Position numbers and translations under genes: made by a program | Part shown: one piece after another, positions 45,201 to 52,740 of the stretch | How the letters are laid out: each line of letters opens with the position of its first letter | Numbering within the stretch: position 1 is the stretch's first letter | Assembly (NCBI RefSeq): GCF_030019085.1 | Contig: NZ_JASEFJ010000004.1 | Coordinates: 1 to 64,000 of the forward strand | DNA from: Methanoculleus sp. | GTDB lineage: Archaea > Halobacteriota > Methanomicrobia > Methanomicrobiales > Methanoculleaceae | Length of the DNA stretch: 64,000 bases | Direction of reading: 5' to 3' | The notes under the pieces: generated by a model | What the model saw: only the letters and a program-made list of their open reading frames with translations | Databases searched by the model: none | Told to the model about the DNA's origin: nothing

Positions 45201-45428
45201 GTCCAGTCGGACCTCGCAGACGTCCTGCGGGCCGGCAAACGAGCTGACGATGTAGTCACCGTCAAGCCCGGTTCCCTGGAGACCGTAGAGCGCAAACAGG
45301 ATACCGCTGACGATACTGCTCTTCCCGGCGCCGTTGTTCCCGATGATCCCGGTAATACCGTCCTGGAAGATTATCTCCTGGTCACGGAACCGTTTGAAGT
45401 TCTTCATCCGGAGCCTATTCAGCAGCAC
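42255..45428 (-). CDS. rad50: Rad50 DNA repair ATPase
   Basis: 1057 residues. Walker A GIIGNNGAGKSSIVSGILFA near residues 29-48; long coiled coils; the zinc hook CPMCHQGL at about residue 534 in the middle; ABC signature RFSGGEQDDIAIALRVALSR near 957; Walker B FLIFDEIFGSQDEERR near 990. All functional parts are present and the length is usual. Rad50 tethers DNA ends and controls Mre11. It overlaps the end of mre11 by 14 bases. Confidence 0.97.
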   Translation of the reverse strand: MLLNRLRMKNFKRFRDQEIIFQDGITGIIGNNGAGKSSIVSGILFALYGLQGTGLDGDYIVSSFAGPQDVCEVRLDFSVGGNDYAVLRRFKRRPSSTLHEASLHLNQKLLANSVQKVSSEIQRIVGMGPGDFRNTIYAGQKELLALLESRAGSRKDWFMQVLGIDYLKKDSMEYLKELIDAREGTCRELSGRLQELDADGIREHLLELRTALAGAEQEAAKARAAETDAREEVERARREYERLLALRERYRELGREEERLTADIERLRAECRDMEREIAARQRLRADLDELQPLADRYESLRSEVAALAEEKALAGRLGLEAASLEEQIRDHADRRSKIEADLAALKEDERTVAALEGDVRDALSLRERIAAMKALQPGYDALREEIARLDGRFAHLERLVVENRAEIQDLEEKERLLRALEEETADYESLLARLEVFQEAQEHARQVERSLREVEAASAAVRRFESEIAELAREIAELEGVEERIEAAERRKDDLTSRISAFAERREAILREIQKVTGHREEILAAGPEGTCPMCHQGLGDHYDDLLADLASTAGSMERALADLEEDYAQAVAGQKSLAAELKNLYAQRTTLQRLKEQQALSTSRYEQSADLMRRWQAEAEEHRAAIRALGLEGYDPAEHDALRERIRVLAGKRATADTLRGECSRLLPLQEERKRLIADVADHLARREEAEARLSRLGFDPEALKRLEAEAAALEPASRAYTEAQTRLARRPALEDDLDAITARLDGLRERLQGVMDELAGLSFDPERFERLSQEYDRAESAYRRALELRVRLEEVPRLVEALSARRDLLGEREAELLRVRSAIEELGFDDSMVNTAEERVAGCEQNLAAARDRIYAAGLRIRSLEAEIEQEGTRLSRAEELGRERDALTVEIGRLKLTRSLIKDYIDYLLQVVRGRIEEEAGRVLAEITDGRYNTVMLDDDFAVLVHEMGEDYPADRFSGGEQDDIAIALRVALSRFLAGVNQVHDSTFLIFDEIFGSQDEERRANLLRALRTQEAYFPQIILISHISEVQDEFSTTLLVEMGPDQTSQVRVVD

Positions 45429-46575
45429 TCTCTCCCTCCCTGTGGCGTGCGATGACCGACCGGAGCACCTCTGTCCCGGTCTTCTTCACAAACTCTGCGT
45501 CGGCAGGCGCAAGATGCTCCTTCTCCACAAACCTCTCGAACTCGGTGACGTAGTCGAGACCTGCAAGCGAGTCCTGATGAAATACGTGGTAAGGGTCATC
45601 GACGGCCATGGCCCGCAACTTCAGGTCCAGGCTGCGGTTCCGGAGGTCCTGGAGGGCTTTCTGGTCGAGGGCGCGGAGTGTCTCGCGACGTATCCCATCA
45701 AGCGTGATCTGGCAGATCGCGCCCTCGATCTCGTCCCACCGGGCGGAGGCCGCCTCCAGGATGGACGCGACAACCTCCCCGGCCGTCAGACCGTCACAGT
45801 TGATCCGGCCCAGGTTGAGCATCGGCGTGTGTGGAAGGTCGATATGCTCGACCTTTCCGGTGGCAGGGTTCACCAGGAGTCCGCCCTTCTCATCGTCGAT
45901 CTCGCCGTAGTTACAGTACTCAAGCGACCCGCTGTACCAGGCGTTATCCGCGACCTGGACCTGGCCGTGGTAGTGGCCGAGCGCGATGTAGTCGAACCGG
46001 TCGGAGAGGAGGGTCGCGTCAAGTTCGTGCTCGGCGACTGTGTGGAGTCGGTGGTCAGAGAGGATGCTTGCAAGCCCATGGGTGACAAGCACGTCCGTGC
46101 CGCCGGAGAACTCGATCTCCTCAAACGCCCTTCGATAACCCCCGGGCTCGATCATGTTCGGGATGAGGTGAAAGACCGTCTCCCCCAGTTCGACCCGCCG
46201 GTAGCGGTTGTTGTGGGCGACGTAGAGGTCTGCTGCACGGTAGCCCCCGCGTTCCAGCACCTCAAACGGCGATGCCGTGTAACGCGTCCTGGCCATGCTG
46301 TGGTTGCCCGCGACCACGATCATGGGAATCCCGGCCTGGTGCAACCGTGAGAGTGCGTCGAGCGCCGTCGTGTAGGCGCGGGTCTTTGGTTTGACCTGGT
46401 GGAAGAGGTCGCCGGCATGGACGAGCGCATCGGGGCGCATGGCGATTATGCGGTCGATAGCGGCGAGGAAGTTGTTGTAGATGAGTTGTTCACGCAGGTT
46501 CATCCCGGTCTCCGGGTCGACGCGGCTAAAGGCCGATAATCCAAGGTGTGTGTCCGCCAGGTGAACGATCTTCAT
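45415..46575 (-). CDS. mre11: Mre11 nuclease
   Basis: 386 residues. Phosphoesterase motifs are all present: VHLADTHLG (residues ~4-12), LVHAGDLFH, IVVAGNHSM, VTHGLAS and ALGHYHGQVQ, which bind two Mn2+ ions. The C-terminal ~120 residues are the capping and Rad50-binding regions. First gene of the end-resection operon; a TATA box (46603-46611) lies about 30 bases before the ATG, implying a very short leader. Confidence 0.96.
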   Translation of the reverse strand: MKIVHLADTHLGLSAFSRVDPETGMNLREQLIYNNFLAAIDRIIAMRPDALVHAGDLFHQVKPKTRAYTTALDALSRLHQAGIPMIVVAGNHSMARTRYTASPFEVLERGGYRAADLYVAHNNRYRRVELGETVFHLIPNMIEPGGYRRAFEEIEFSGGTDVLVTHGLASILSDHRLHTVAEHELDATLLSDRFDYIALGHYHGQVQVADNAWYSGSLEYCNYGEIDDEKGGLLVNPATGKVEHIDLPHTPMLNLGRINCDGLTAGEVVASILEAASARWDEIEGAICQITLDGIRRETLRALDQKALQDLRNRSLDLKLRAMAVDDPYHVFHQDSLAGLDYVTEFERFVEKEHLAPADAEFVKKTGTEVLRSVIARHREGESAAE

Positions 46576-46602
46576 GCTTTATAGTACTCCGTTGTGGCCA
46601 GA

Positions 46603-46611
46603 GTATAAATG
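46603..46611 (-). promoter_or_regulatory. TATA box of the mre11 operon
   Basis: ATTTATACT on the minus strand, centred ~32 bases before ATG 46575, so the transcript is probably leaderless or nearly so. Confidence 0.55.
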
Positions 46612-46660
46612 CCTGATCTGCGCGGCGTGAAAGTGTTCAAAGGCCATAATACGCGCAATC

Positions 46661-46670
46661 TAATATACCC
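46661..46670 (+). promoter_or_regulatory. TATA box of the pscS operon
   Basis: TAATATACCC about 30 bases before ATG 46696; GGTGAT lies seven bases before the ATG as ribosome binding site. It diverges from the mre11 promoter. Confidence 0.5.
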
Positions 46671-46695
46671 TCACTGATATCTGTATGGTGATATT

Positions 46696-46878
46696 ATGTC
46701 AAAAAGGGCCGTTGATGCAGTTTTTCAGGCACTCTTCCTTCTCTCCGATATCCGGTTCCTTCTCCGGGAGACCGCTCCCGATCATGAACTGGACGAGGGA
46801 GAGCGAGAACGTGCCGCAACAATCCTGGAAAAGGTGAGACGGCAGGTTACAATCCTTGAAGAGGAGCTGGTCGGGTGA
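46696..46878 (+). CDS. Small helical protein coupled to SepCysS
   Basis: 60 residues, starting MSKRAVDAVFQALFLLSDIR and ending KVRRQVTILEEELVG, predicted as two amphipathic helices around the polar loop PDHELDEGER. Ribosome binding site GGTGAT. Its stop overlaps the pscS start (GTGA), so the two are co-translated. It resembles no family I know. By position and helical nature it could be a helper of the tRNA-Cys pathway comparable with the helical part of SepCysE, but that is only a hypothesis. Confidence 0.7.
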   Translation: MSKRAVDAVFQALFLLSDIRFLLRETAPDHELDEGERERAATILEKVRRQVTILEEELVG

Positions 46879-48053
46879 AGTGCGCCTCCGATATCGAGGT
46901 CCGCGATGTGGAGGAGATGTACATCAACATCGACCCCATCCAGGCAGGGGGACGGCTAACCGCGGACGCCATGAAGGCGGTGATAGCATATGCCGACGGC
47001 TACTCGGTCTGTGACAACTGCCGGAAACCGTTCAGGCTCGATTATATCCAGAAACCTCCGATCGCTCAGTTCCACGCCGACCTTGCCCGGTGGCTGAATA
47101 TGGATACCGCGCGGGTGGTCCCCGGAGCGCGCCGGGGGTTCCAGGCGGTCGCGAGCAGTCTCGTGGAGAGGGGCGACCCGGTGATCCTGACCTCGCTTGC
47201 CCACTATACGGAGTACCTGGCGATCGAGGAGGCGGGGGGGGTCCCGCGCGAGATCCCGAAGGATGGATCAAACCGGATCACCGCCGACGCTGCGGCGGAG
47301 AGGATAGAGGCGGTGATCCGGGAGTTCTCAAGGACGCCGCCGCTCCTCTTCCTCGACCATGTCGATTACCAGTACGGGAACGTCCACGACGTTGCCGGGA
47401 TCATAAAGGTCGCCCACCAGTATGACATCCCGGTGCTGGTCAACGGCGCCTACACGGTGGGGATCATGCCCGTCGACGGAAAAGCGCTTGGCGCCGACTT
47501 CCTGGTGGGTTCGGGGCACAAGAGCATGGCCGCCCCGGCACCATCGGGGGTTCTTGCGACAGTGGAAGAATACGCCGGGAAGGTCTTCCGGACGACGGAG
47601 GCAAGGGGGGATCTGACCGGGAGGACGTTCGGGATAAAGGAGGTCGAGATGATGGGCTGCACCCTGATGGGCGTTACCGTCGTCGGTATGATGGCCTCGT
47701 TCCCTCACGTCCAGGAACGGGTGAAAGGCTGGGAGACGGAGGTTGCGCATTCTCAGGCGGTCGTTGACGCCCTTCTCTCCATCGAGGGGACGAAGGTGCT
47801 CTCAGAGTACCCGAGAAGGCACACCCTGACCCGGGTCGATACACGTGAGTCTTTTGACCGCGTTGCGCAGCAGCACAAGAAGAAGGGCTATTTCCTCTCG
47901 AACGACCTCAAGAAGAGGGGTGTTATCGGTGTCATCCCGGGTTCAACCCGGGTCTGGAAGTTCAACACCTTTGGGCTGACCGAAAACCAGATCCGGCATC
48001 TCTCGGAGGCGTTTGTCGAGATTGCGCGGGATAACGGGTTGAATTGTCTCTGA
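46875..48053 (+). CDS. pscS: O-phosphoseryl-tRNA:cysteinyl-tRNA synthase (SepCysS)
   Basis: 392 residues from GTG 46875. A PLP enzyme converting phosphoseryl-tRNA(Cys) to Cys-tRNA(Cys) in methanogens that lack cysteinyl-tRNA synthetase. NIDPIQAGGRLTADAMKAV and YSVCDNCRKPF (conserved cysteines) are diagnostic at the N-terminus; FLVGSGHKSMAAPAPSGVL contains the PLP lysine; GRTFGIKEVEMMGCTLMG follows. Full length. Overlaps the upstream 60-residue gene by four bases. Confidence 0.95.
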   Translation: MKCASDIEVRDVEEMYINIDPIQAGGRLTADAMKAVIAYADGYSVCDNCRKPFRLDYIQKPPIAQFHADLARWLNMDTARVVPGARRGFQAVASSLVERGDPVILTSLAHYTEYLAIEEAGGVPREIPKDGSNRITADAAAERIEAVIREFSRTPPLLFLDHVDYQYGNVHDVAGIIKVAHQYDIPVLVNGAYTVGIMPVDGKALGADFLVGSGHKSMAAPAPSGVLATVEEYAGKVFRTTEARGDLTGRTFGIKEVEMMGCTLMGVTVVGMMASFPHVQERVKGWETEVAHSQAVVDALLSIEGTKVLSEYPRRHTLTRVDTRESFDRVAQQHKKKGYFLSNDLKKRGVIGVIPGSTRVWKFNTFGLTENQIRHLSEAFVEIARDNGLNCL

Positions 48054-48251
48054 GGGATCCTCGGACCTCTCTTTTGAGCGGGGGCGTGTGGATCGGGGCG
48101 GTGTTCTGTCAAACACCTGGACCCCGGGGGCTCTCACGCATCCCCTGATCATTTATGCTGATTGCACGGATCTCGAGGGGGTATCGCGACGCGGGGTGTG
48201 GCGGCGCAAAACTTCAGAAACGGTCTTTCATGATGGAGTTGCAACCACCTC

Positions 48252-49487
48252 TCACCCAACCTCCTCGAGCACCCCATTCTTCGCCCGGTACCGCCACACA
48301 CTCGCCGCCGCCCTTCTCGCCAGCCCCGGGGCATCGATCTCCTCCTCGATCCGTGCGATCGTCTCAGCAGGCGCTGCCGTCGAGGGGTAGCGGGGGGCGA
48401 CCGCACAGCCGACGTCTCCGGGATGAGCCTCGAACGTCCCGATGCTGCGGGCGCGCCCGACAACCTCTTCCTTGTCAAACCCGATCAGCGGTCGGAGCAG
48501 CGGGAGTGTCGTTGCGGCGGAGATCACCGCCATGTTCGCGAGTGTCTGGGAAGCCACCTGACCCAGGTTATCGCCGGTGACGATGGCGTGTGCCCCCTGT
48601 TCCCCTGCAAGGATGCCTGCCACACGGAGCATAAACCGTTTACAGAGGACGCAACGGTAACGTGGCTCTTTTAAGGCGGTGATGACCTCAAAGAACGGTT
48701 CCATGTCCACGACAAGGAGGTCGAGGGCGTGGCCCGGCACCCAGGAGGAGAGGCGAGCGTGGTTCTCGAGGACGTTTCGCTCCACGTCGACCCCGCCGAA
48801 CCGACCGCCATGCATGTTGAGGTGGAGCATACGGCACCCCCGGCGCATCATCAGCCATGAAGCAACCGGCGAGTCTATCCCCGCCGAGAGGAGGCTGACA
48901 ACCTCTCCCTGGGTGCCGTAAGGGAGTCCGCCGGGCCCGGGTATCTTATCATCGTAAACCAGACCGCCGAACTCCTTTGCCTCGACATGGACCTCGTAAT
49001 CGGGTCGTGTCAGGTCAACCCTGGCACCGTCCACCCGTTCGAGGATGGCCGATCCGACCGCTGCCGCAAGTTCCTGGCTGGAGAAGCCGGGGACACCAGA
49101 CCGCCGGGCCCGAACAGCAAACGACATCCCGGGACGGAGGCGTCGCTCTGCGCGTTCGAGGGCCGCTGCCGTTATCACCCCGATCTCGGGCTTCGTCACG
49201 GTGCAGACGCTTGCGCTAACCACCCCAAAGACCCTGGCGGCCGCTGCGGCGATCCGGGCCGGGTCGTCACCGTAGATAATGATCCGTCCCCGCGGGGTCT
49301 CGATGCGGTGGGCGAGCCCCTGGGCCTCCAGCGCCAGGGCGATGTTCTCCGCCATGGTCGAGACAAACCGTCGTTTCACCCGCTCGCTCTTGAGAAAGAC
49401 CTCGCCGTACCTGACCATCACCGCTTCCACCGGTTCGGCCCCTCTCATCAAGCGCGGGACTGGATCCGATCCCGAACCGCCCTTCAT
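48252..49487 (-). CDS. thiI: tRNA 4-thiouridine synthetase ThiI
   Basis: 411 residues if read from ATG 49487. ThiI adenylates U8 of tRNA and adds sulfur. An N-terminal ferredoxin-like part (VMVRYGEVFLKSERVKRRF) and THUMP domain are followed by the PP-loop VVSLLSAGIDSPVASWLMMR and CVLCKRFMLRVAG, then GDNLGQVASQTLANM. No rhodanese domain, as usual in archaea; the CxxC pair may carry sulfur. The frame is open up to 49556, but that part overlaps a dispersed repeat, so the inner start is chosen; ATG 49448 is an alternative. Confidence 0.9.
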   Translation of the reverse strand: MKGGSGSDPVPRLMRGAEPVEAVMVRYGEVFLKSERVKRRFVSTMAENIALALEAQGLAHRIETPRGRIIIYGDDPARIAAAAARVFGVVSASVCTVTKPEIGVITAAALERAERRLRPGMSFAVRARRSGVPGFSSQELAAAVGSAILERVDGARVDLTRPDYEVHVEAKEFGGLVYDDKIPGPGGLPYGTQGEVVSLLSAGIDSPVASWLMMRRGCRMLHLNMHGGRFGGVDVERNVLENHARLSSWVPGHALDLLVVDMEPFFEVITALKEPRYRCVLCKRFMLRVAGILAGEQGAHAIVTGDNLGQVASQTLANMAVISAATTLPLLRPLIGFDKEEVVGRARSIGTFEAHPGDVGCAVAPRYPSTAAPAETIARIEEEIDAPGLARRAAASVWRYRAKNGVLEEVG

Positions 49488-49546
49488 CACCCTATCATGT
49501 GCTCGGTCGTCCCTGATGAATCTTCGCGAATCTGGCAAATTCTCTG

Positions 49547-49601
49547 AGGCCATCAAACCATTACCTTTCTGGCTCTGCCCCGGTTTGATGAGTCGCTCGC
49601 C
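49547..49601. repeat. TTTGATG-type repeat pair, copy 3
   Basis: GGCCATCAAACC (49548-49559) and GCCCCGGTTTGATGAGTCGC (49577-49596) make an exact ATCAAACC/GGTTTGAT inverted repeat 60-110 bases upstream of thiI. Confidence 0.6.
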
Positions 49602-49977
49602 GCTACGAGAAAAGGAGTATCAGGCTTAGACGTTGAGACAGGGGGAGGCGTTCTGCCCTCTTCGCCTCAGCCCCACCCCGCGAGAGTCCGGGAACGTGTT
49701 CCTTCGTCGGTTCGCGCTCAGACCCGCAGAATTCTTATCCTGGAACCAGACGCGGTTTTCCGACCTCCGTTACCACACACTTGCCGCCCCTTATTGAGCG
49801 CCGGGAGGTGAGACCGGTCTACAAACGATCTTTCAATAGGGTGTGATTTGAGGCCCGCCGCGCATATTGCCCGGCAATGGTGGCGAGTTTTGTAGTTCAG
49901 ATCGGTGACCTGATCTTCCCCTGCTTCCTGCAGTACAAGCAAATGGTTTTTAACAGAGGCACTCCGAAGGTACTGAT
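49602..49977. other. Intergenic, no gene seen
   Basis: Contains only short frames. GGCACTCCGAAGGTACTGAT before ATG 49978 includes the ribosome binding site GAAGGT of the next gene; AT-rich GTTTTTAACAG near 49947 may be its promoter. Confidence 0.45.
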
Positions 49978-50616
49978 ATGGCAAAAAAATCGGCGACGAA
50001 AACGGCTGCTAAAGAAGCAGAACCGATGAAGCTCTTCTATATTTTTTATAACCAGGAGCGGTGGGACAACTGGATCGGGAGACTTGAGGAAGCAAGTTTT
50101 GAACCCGCAGAAGGCGAAGAGGTCTCGGAAGGGGAGCAGATCCTATACAGTTTTGCCGAGGATATCACACTCTCGGTCTTAAAGATCATCCGCCTCTACC
50201 AGAACGGCCGGTTAACAAAAGAGGAGGCCATAGAAAAACTCAACGACGTGGAGTTGCTCGTCATGACCGGGCTACCGGAGGGGAGACTCGAGGATCTCAT
50301 TGGATCGCTCCAGTTGAGCCTGATCGTGCTCTTCACAGCATGCCGGAAGTATCTCGAGGGCGGGTTTAATACTGATATCAAGACACTTGTGAAGAAAGGC
50401 CGGGCCATCGGCGATACAAACCTCGATGAGGCGCTCGAGATTGCGGCCAACATCGGGGCCACCGTGATCGACGGTGCCACCTGTTGTTCGAAGTACATCA
50501 AGGAAGACGCAGAGAACCTGAGCCTCTTTGACGACTGGCTCGTTGAGATCGAGACGATGAGTAACGCCATGAAATCGCTTGCAAAGTTTGACGAGGAGCC
50601 TGGAGAAGCGGCTTGA
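49978..50616 (+). CDS. DUF2150 family protein
   Basis: 212 residues from ATG 49978. Lys/Ala-rich start, then FYIFYNQERWDNWIGRLEEA and a long all-helical part with ILYSFAEDITLSVLKIIRLY, ELLVMTGLPEGRLEDLIGSL and an acidic end. DUF2150 is a conserved methanogen protein of unknown role. The two cysteines in DGATCCSKYI are notable. The stop overlaps the next start (TTGA), so this is a two-gene operon. Confidence 0.85.
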   Translation: MAKKSATKTAAKEAEPMKLFYIFYNQERWDNWIGRLEEASFEPAEGEEVSEGEQILYSFAEDITLSVLKIIRLYQNGRLTKEEAIEKLNDVELLVMTGLPEGRLEDLIGSLQLSLIVLFTACRKYLEGGFNTDIKTLVKKGRAIGDTNLDEALEIAANIGATVIDGATCCSKYIKEDAENLSLFDDWLVEIETMSNAMKSLAKFDEEPGEAA

Positions 50617-51065
50617 TCGCAGATAAGGCCCGGTTTAGGGCGGCACGGAAACTTGAGCGGGCAGCAGGGTTCCGCCTCCAGGACCACGTCTTCTCGGGCG
50701 GGTTCCTCGAAGCGGTTGGGCGTGGCGTAAACTTTGAGAACCTTGACCGGCGTATGCAGGAGAACCTCCTTGCAATCTTTCGCGACTTCCTGGACTGCAA
50801 ATGCAAGAACGCTCCATACTGTGGCTGTCCGGAGCGCAAGTTTACCCTGACGATCATCGAACTGCGGGAGATGGGACTTGACCACCGCCAGATCAGCGCC
50901 CACCTCCTCGAGGAATACGGGATCGATCTCTACCCGGCCGACATCCTGAGTTTCCTTGAAGACTCTGTCCACATGCTCGAGGCAATACGGGACGTCGCGG
51001 AACTCCAGGGCCGGGAGAAAGTGGCGGAGAGCGCCATCGAGCACATAAAGAAGATCGAGCAGTGA
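50613..51065 (+). CDS. DUF5814-like protein
   Basis: 150 residues from TTG 50613. A cysteine cluster FLDCKCKNAPYCGCPERKFT (residues ~60-79) probably binds zinc. A following helix-turn-helix-like part, ELREMGLDHRQISAHLLEEY, is similar to the extra domain at the end of some archaeal helicases (DUF5814). Here it stands free and is coupled to DUF2150. Possibly nucleic-acid binding; unproven. Confidence 0.8.
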   Translation: MIADKARFRAARKLERAAGFRLQDHVFSGGFLEAVGRGVNFENLDRRMQENLLAIFRDFLDCKCKNAPYCGCPERKFTLTIIELREMGLDHRQISAHLLEEYGIDLYPADILSFLEDSVHMLEAIRDVAELQGREKVAESAIEHIKKIEQ

Positions 51066-51500
51066 ACCATCTTTTCCCGACCATCTCCTGTTCTCTCCCG
51101 TGGACGCCCCTCCCTGTGGTGTTCGAAGGGACGCGGGAGTGTCGATGCTTCATCGATACAGTCTCCCGGAAAGGTATCTCCCCGTGCAAGGCCTTCCCTG
51201 CTATCGCCGATCACTGCCCGCCCCCGGGGGGGCGTGAGGAGGCCGCGGTAGCGGCCGGGTTGCGGGGGGATGTCCCGTCCCCCTCCCCCACGAGGGTGGT
51301 TCTCCATAGGCACAGTGTCCTGGCGTGCATCTCCCGCATCAGGCTGAAACCCACCCCATACACGGCCCCCCTCCATGGGCGCTATCGACCCGTCCTGCCC
51401 TGCCCGACCGCTTATGCTCTCTGCCACTCTCCCGTATAACCTGGCGTGCTACCCTTCCGGGCAAGATATATCGTTCTTCCGGTCAGAGACCTGAGGTATC
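51066..51500. repeat. Intergenic stretch made of dispersed hairpin repeats
   Basis: CCCGTGCAAGGCC is followed by ATCGCCGATCACTGCC (51203-51218) and a GCCCGCCCCC/GGGGGGCG hairpin; further on GGTGGTTCTCCATAGGCACA and GTGTCCTGGCGTGCATCTCC match blocks near 63424-63455. ATCGATACAGTCTCCCGGAAAG near 51155 matches ATCGATACCGTGTCCGGGAG there. No gene seen. The sugE promoter may be AGATATATCG near 51465. Confidence 0.55.
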
Positions 51501-51830
51501 ATGCAGAACGGAGTCTGGGTAACCCTCTTCTTTGCCGGGGTCCTGGAGGCCGGATGGGCGATCGGGTTGAAGTACACCGAGGGTTTCACGAGACTCGGGC
51601 CGTCGGTGGTAACCCTCATCCTGATGGGTGGCAGCCTCTACCTTCTCTCGCGATCGCTCACCGGACTTCCTCTCGGGACAGCCTACGCCGTCTGGACGGG
51701 TATCGGTGCGGTGGGAACGGTCATCGCGGGGCTGGTGCTCTTTGACGAGTCGCGGAGCGCTCTCCGCCTCCTCTGCCTCCTCCTGATCGTTGCCGGGATC
51801 GTGGGGCTGAAACTCAGTTCGGATGCGTGA
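51501..51830 (+). CDS. sugE: Small multidrug resistance family exporter, SugE/Gdx-like
   Basis: 109 residues, four membrane helices. The key glutamate and the SugE-type helix 1 ([20 protein letters not shown]) are present, with [20 protein letters not shown] in helix 3. The GW...KYTEGFTRL form is typical of guanidinium exporters (Gdx) more than of EmrE drug pumps. ATG 51501 follows CTGAGGTATC as a ribosome binding site. I see no guanidine riboswitch upstream. Dual-topology homodimer expected. Confidence 0.9.
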   Translation: MQNGVWVTLFFAGVLEAGWAIGLKYTEGFTRLGPSVVTLILMGGSLYLLSRSLTGLPLGTAYAVWTGIGAVGTVIAGLVLFDESRSALRLLCLLLIVAGIVGLKLSSDA

Positions 51831-52627
51831 TAAAACTCGATGAGGTCACGTTTTGCAAGGCACGAGAGCCAGTCTGCCGGTATCGCGGAGACGCCGTAGA
51901 TGGCTCCCGTGGTATCGGCATCCTCCCCCGGGTTCACCGCCATCAGACAACCCTCCTCAAAGGTGCTGCTCCTGGAAAACGCCCGGAGCGCTGCCTCAAG
52001 CGAGGCCGCAACGTAACACCCCGTCCCCGGGTTGCCGGCGGTTCCGTAGTAGAACGACCCCCTTGCAACCTCATCGAACGCGGGGACAGGCGGGTGCTCC
52101 TCCCGGTAGCCCGCGACCGGGGATAAGACCGCCGAAGTAGCGGCAGGCATCGACGGACCACCGGCAGCGCGTGGGCGGCCCTCGAACTCTCACCGGCGAC
52201 CTCGATCGCATTGACCGGGTCGGCAGCGTAGAAGATCGGCACCGGGCAGACCCTCACCAGCGAACCATTGCCCGCGGACTCTTCATCGGTCAGACCCGGG
52301 AACGGTTCCCGCGTGCTCATGAACCGCTCGATCGCCCCCCGGGTTCCCGTCCCTATGGAAAAAAGTCTCCCGCGCTTGATAGACGCCCCTCAAGATAGCA
52401 GGGGGTGTATCGTTCCAGCTGATCGATCGGGTCAAACCCGCGCCTCTCGATCAGATTCTCGGCACGACAGAGCGCGAGTGAGGTATCGTCCGTCCACTCG
52501 CCGGGTTTGAGGTTGTGCGGCCCCCCGCCGACCATCCCCGGGGCTGGCGTGACCCGACCGGCAGACCGGGGGCGTCACCGACGGCCAGGCCGAGCAGGCA
52601 ACCGCGGTATCGCTCGATCCTCTCCAT
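51831..52627 (-). pseudogene. ADP-ribosylglycohydrolase family protein, frameshifted
   Basis: From ATG 52627: MERIERYRGCLLGLAVGDAP, then in other frames MVGGGPHNLKPGEWTDDTSL (Mg-binding WTDDT), TDEESAGNGSLVRVCPVPIF (GNG) and AFSRSSTFEEGCLMAVNPGE followed by DADTTGAIYG (second metal motif). Three or four frameshifts and at least one deletion. The C-terminus runs into sugE. Intact relatives remove ADP-ribose from proteins or other targets; here probably inactive. Confidence 0.85.
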
Positions 52628-52740
52628 GGTTAAGAGTTCGGGTAATCCATGCGGAAGACGGTTGCGGTCTCTGGCCGATCCAAATGACAACACTCATCCA
52701 TCTGTATCCCGGATAACCCTCAAAGAGAGAGTTCGCCCAC

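Noticed and set aside
51430..51500. Guanidine riboswitch upstream of the SugE-like exporter
   Set aside because: I could not find the conserved ACGR-type loops or the paired stems of known guanidine classes.
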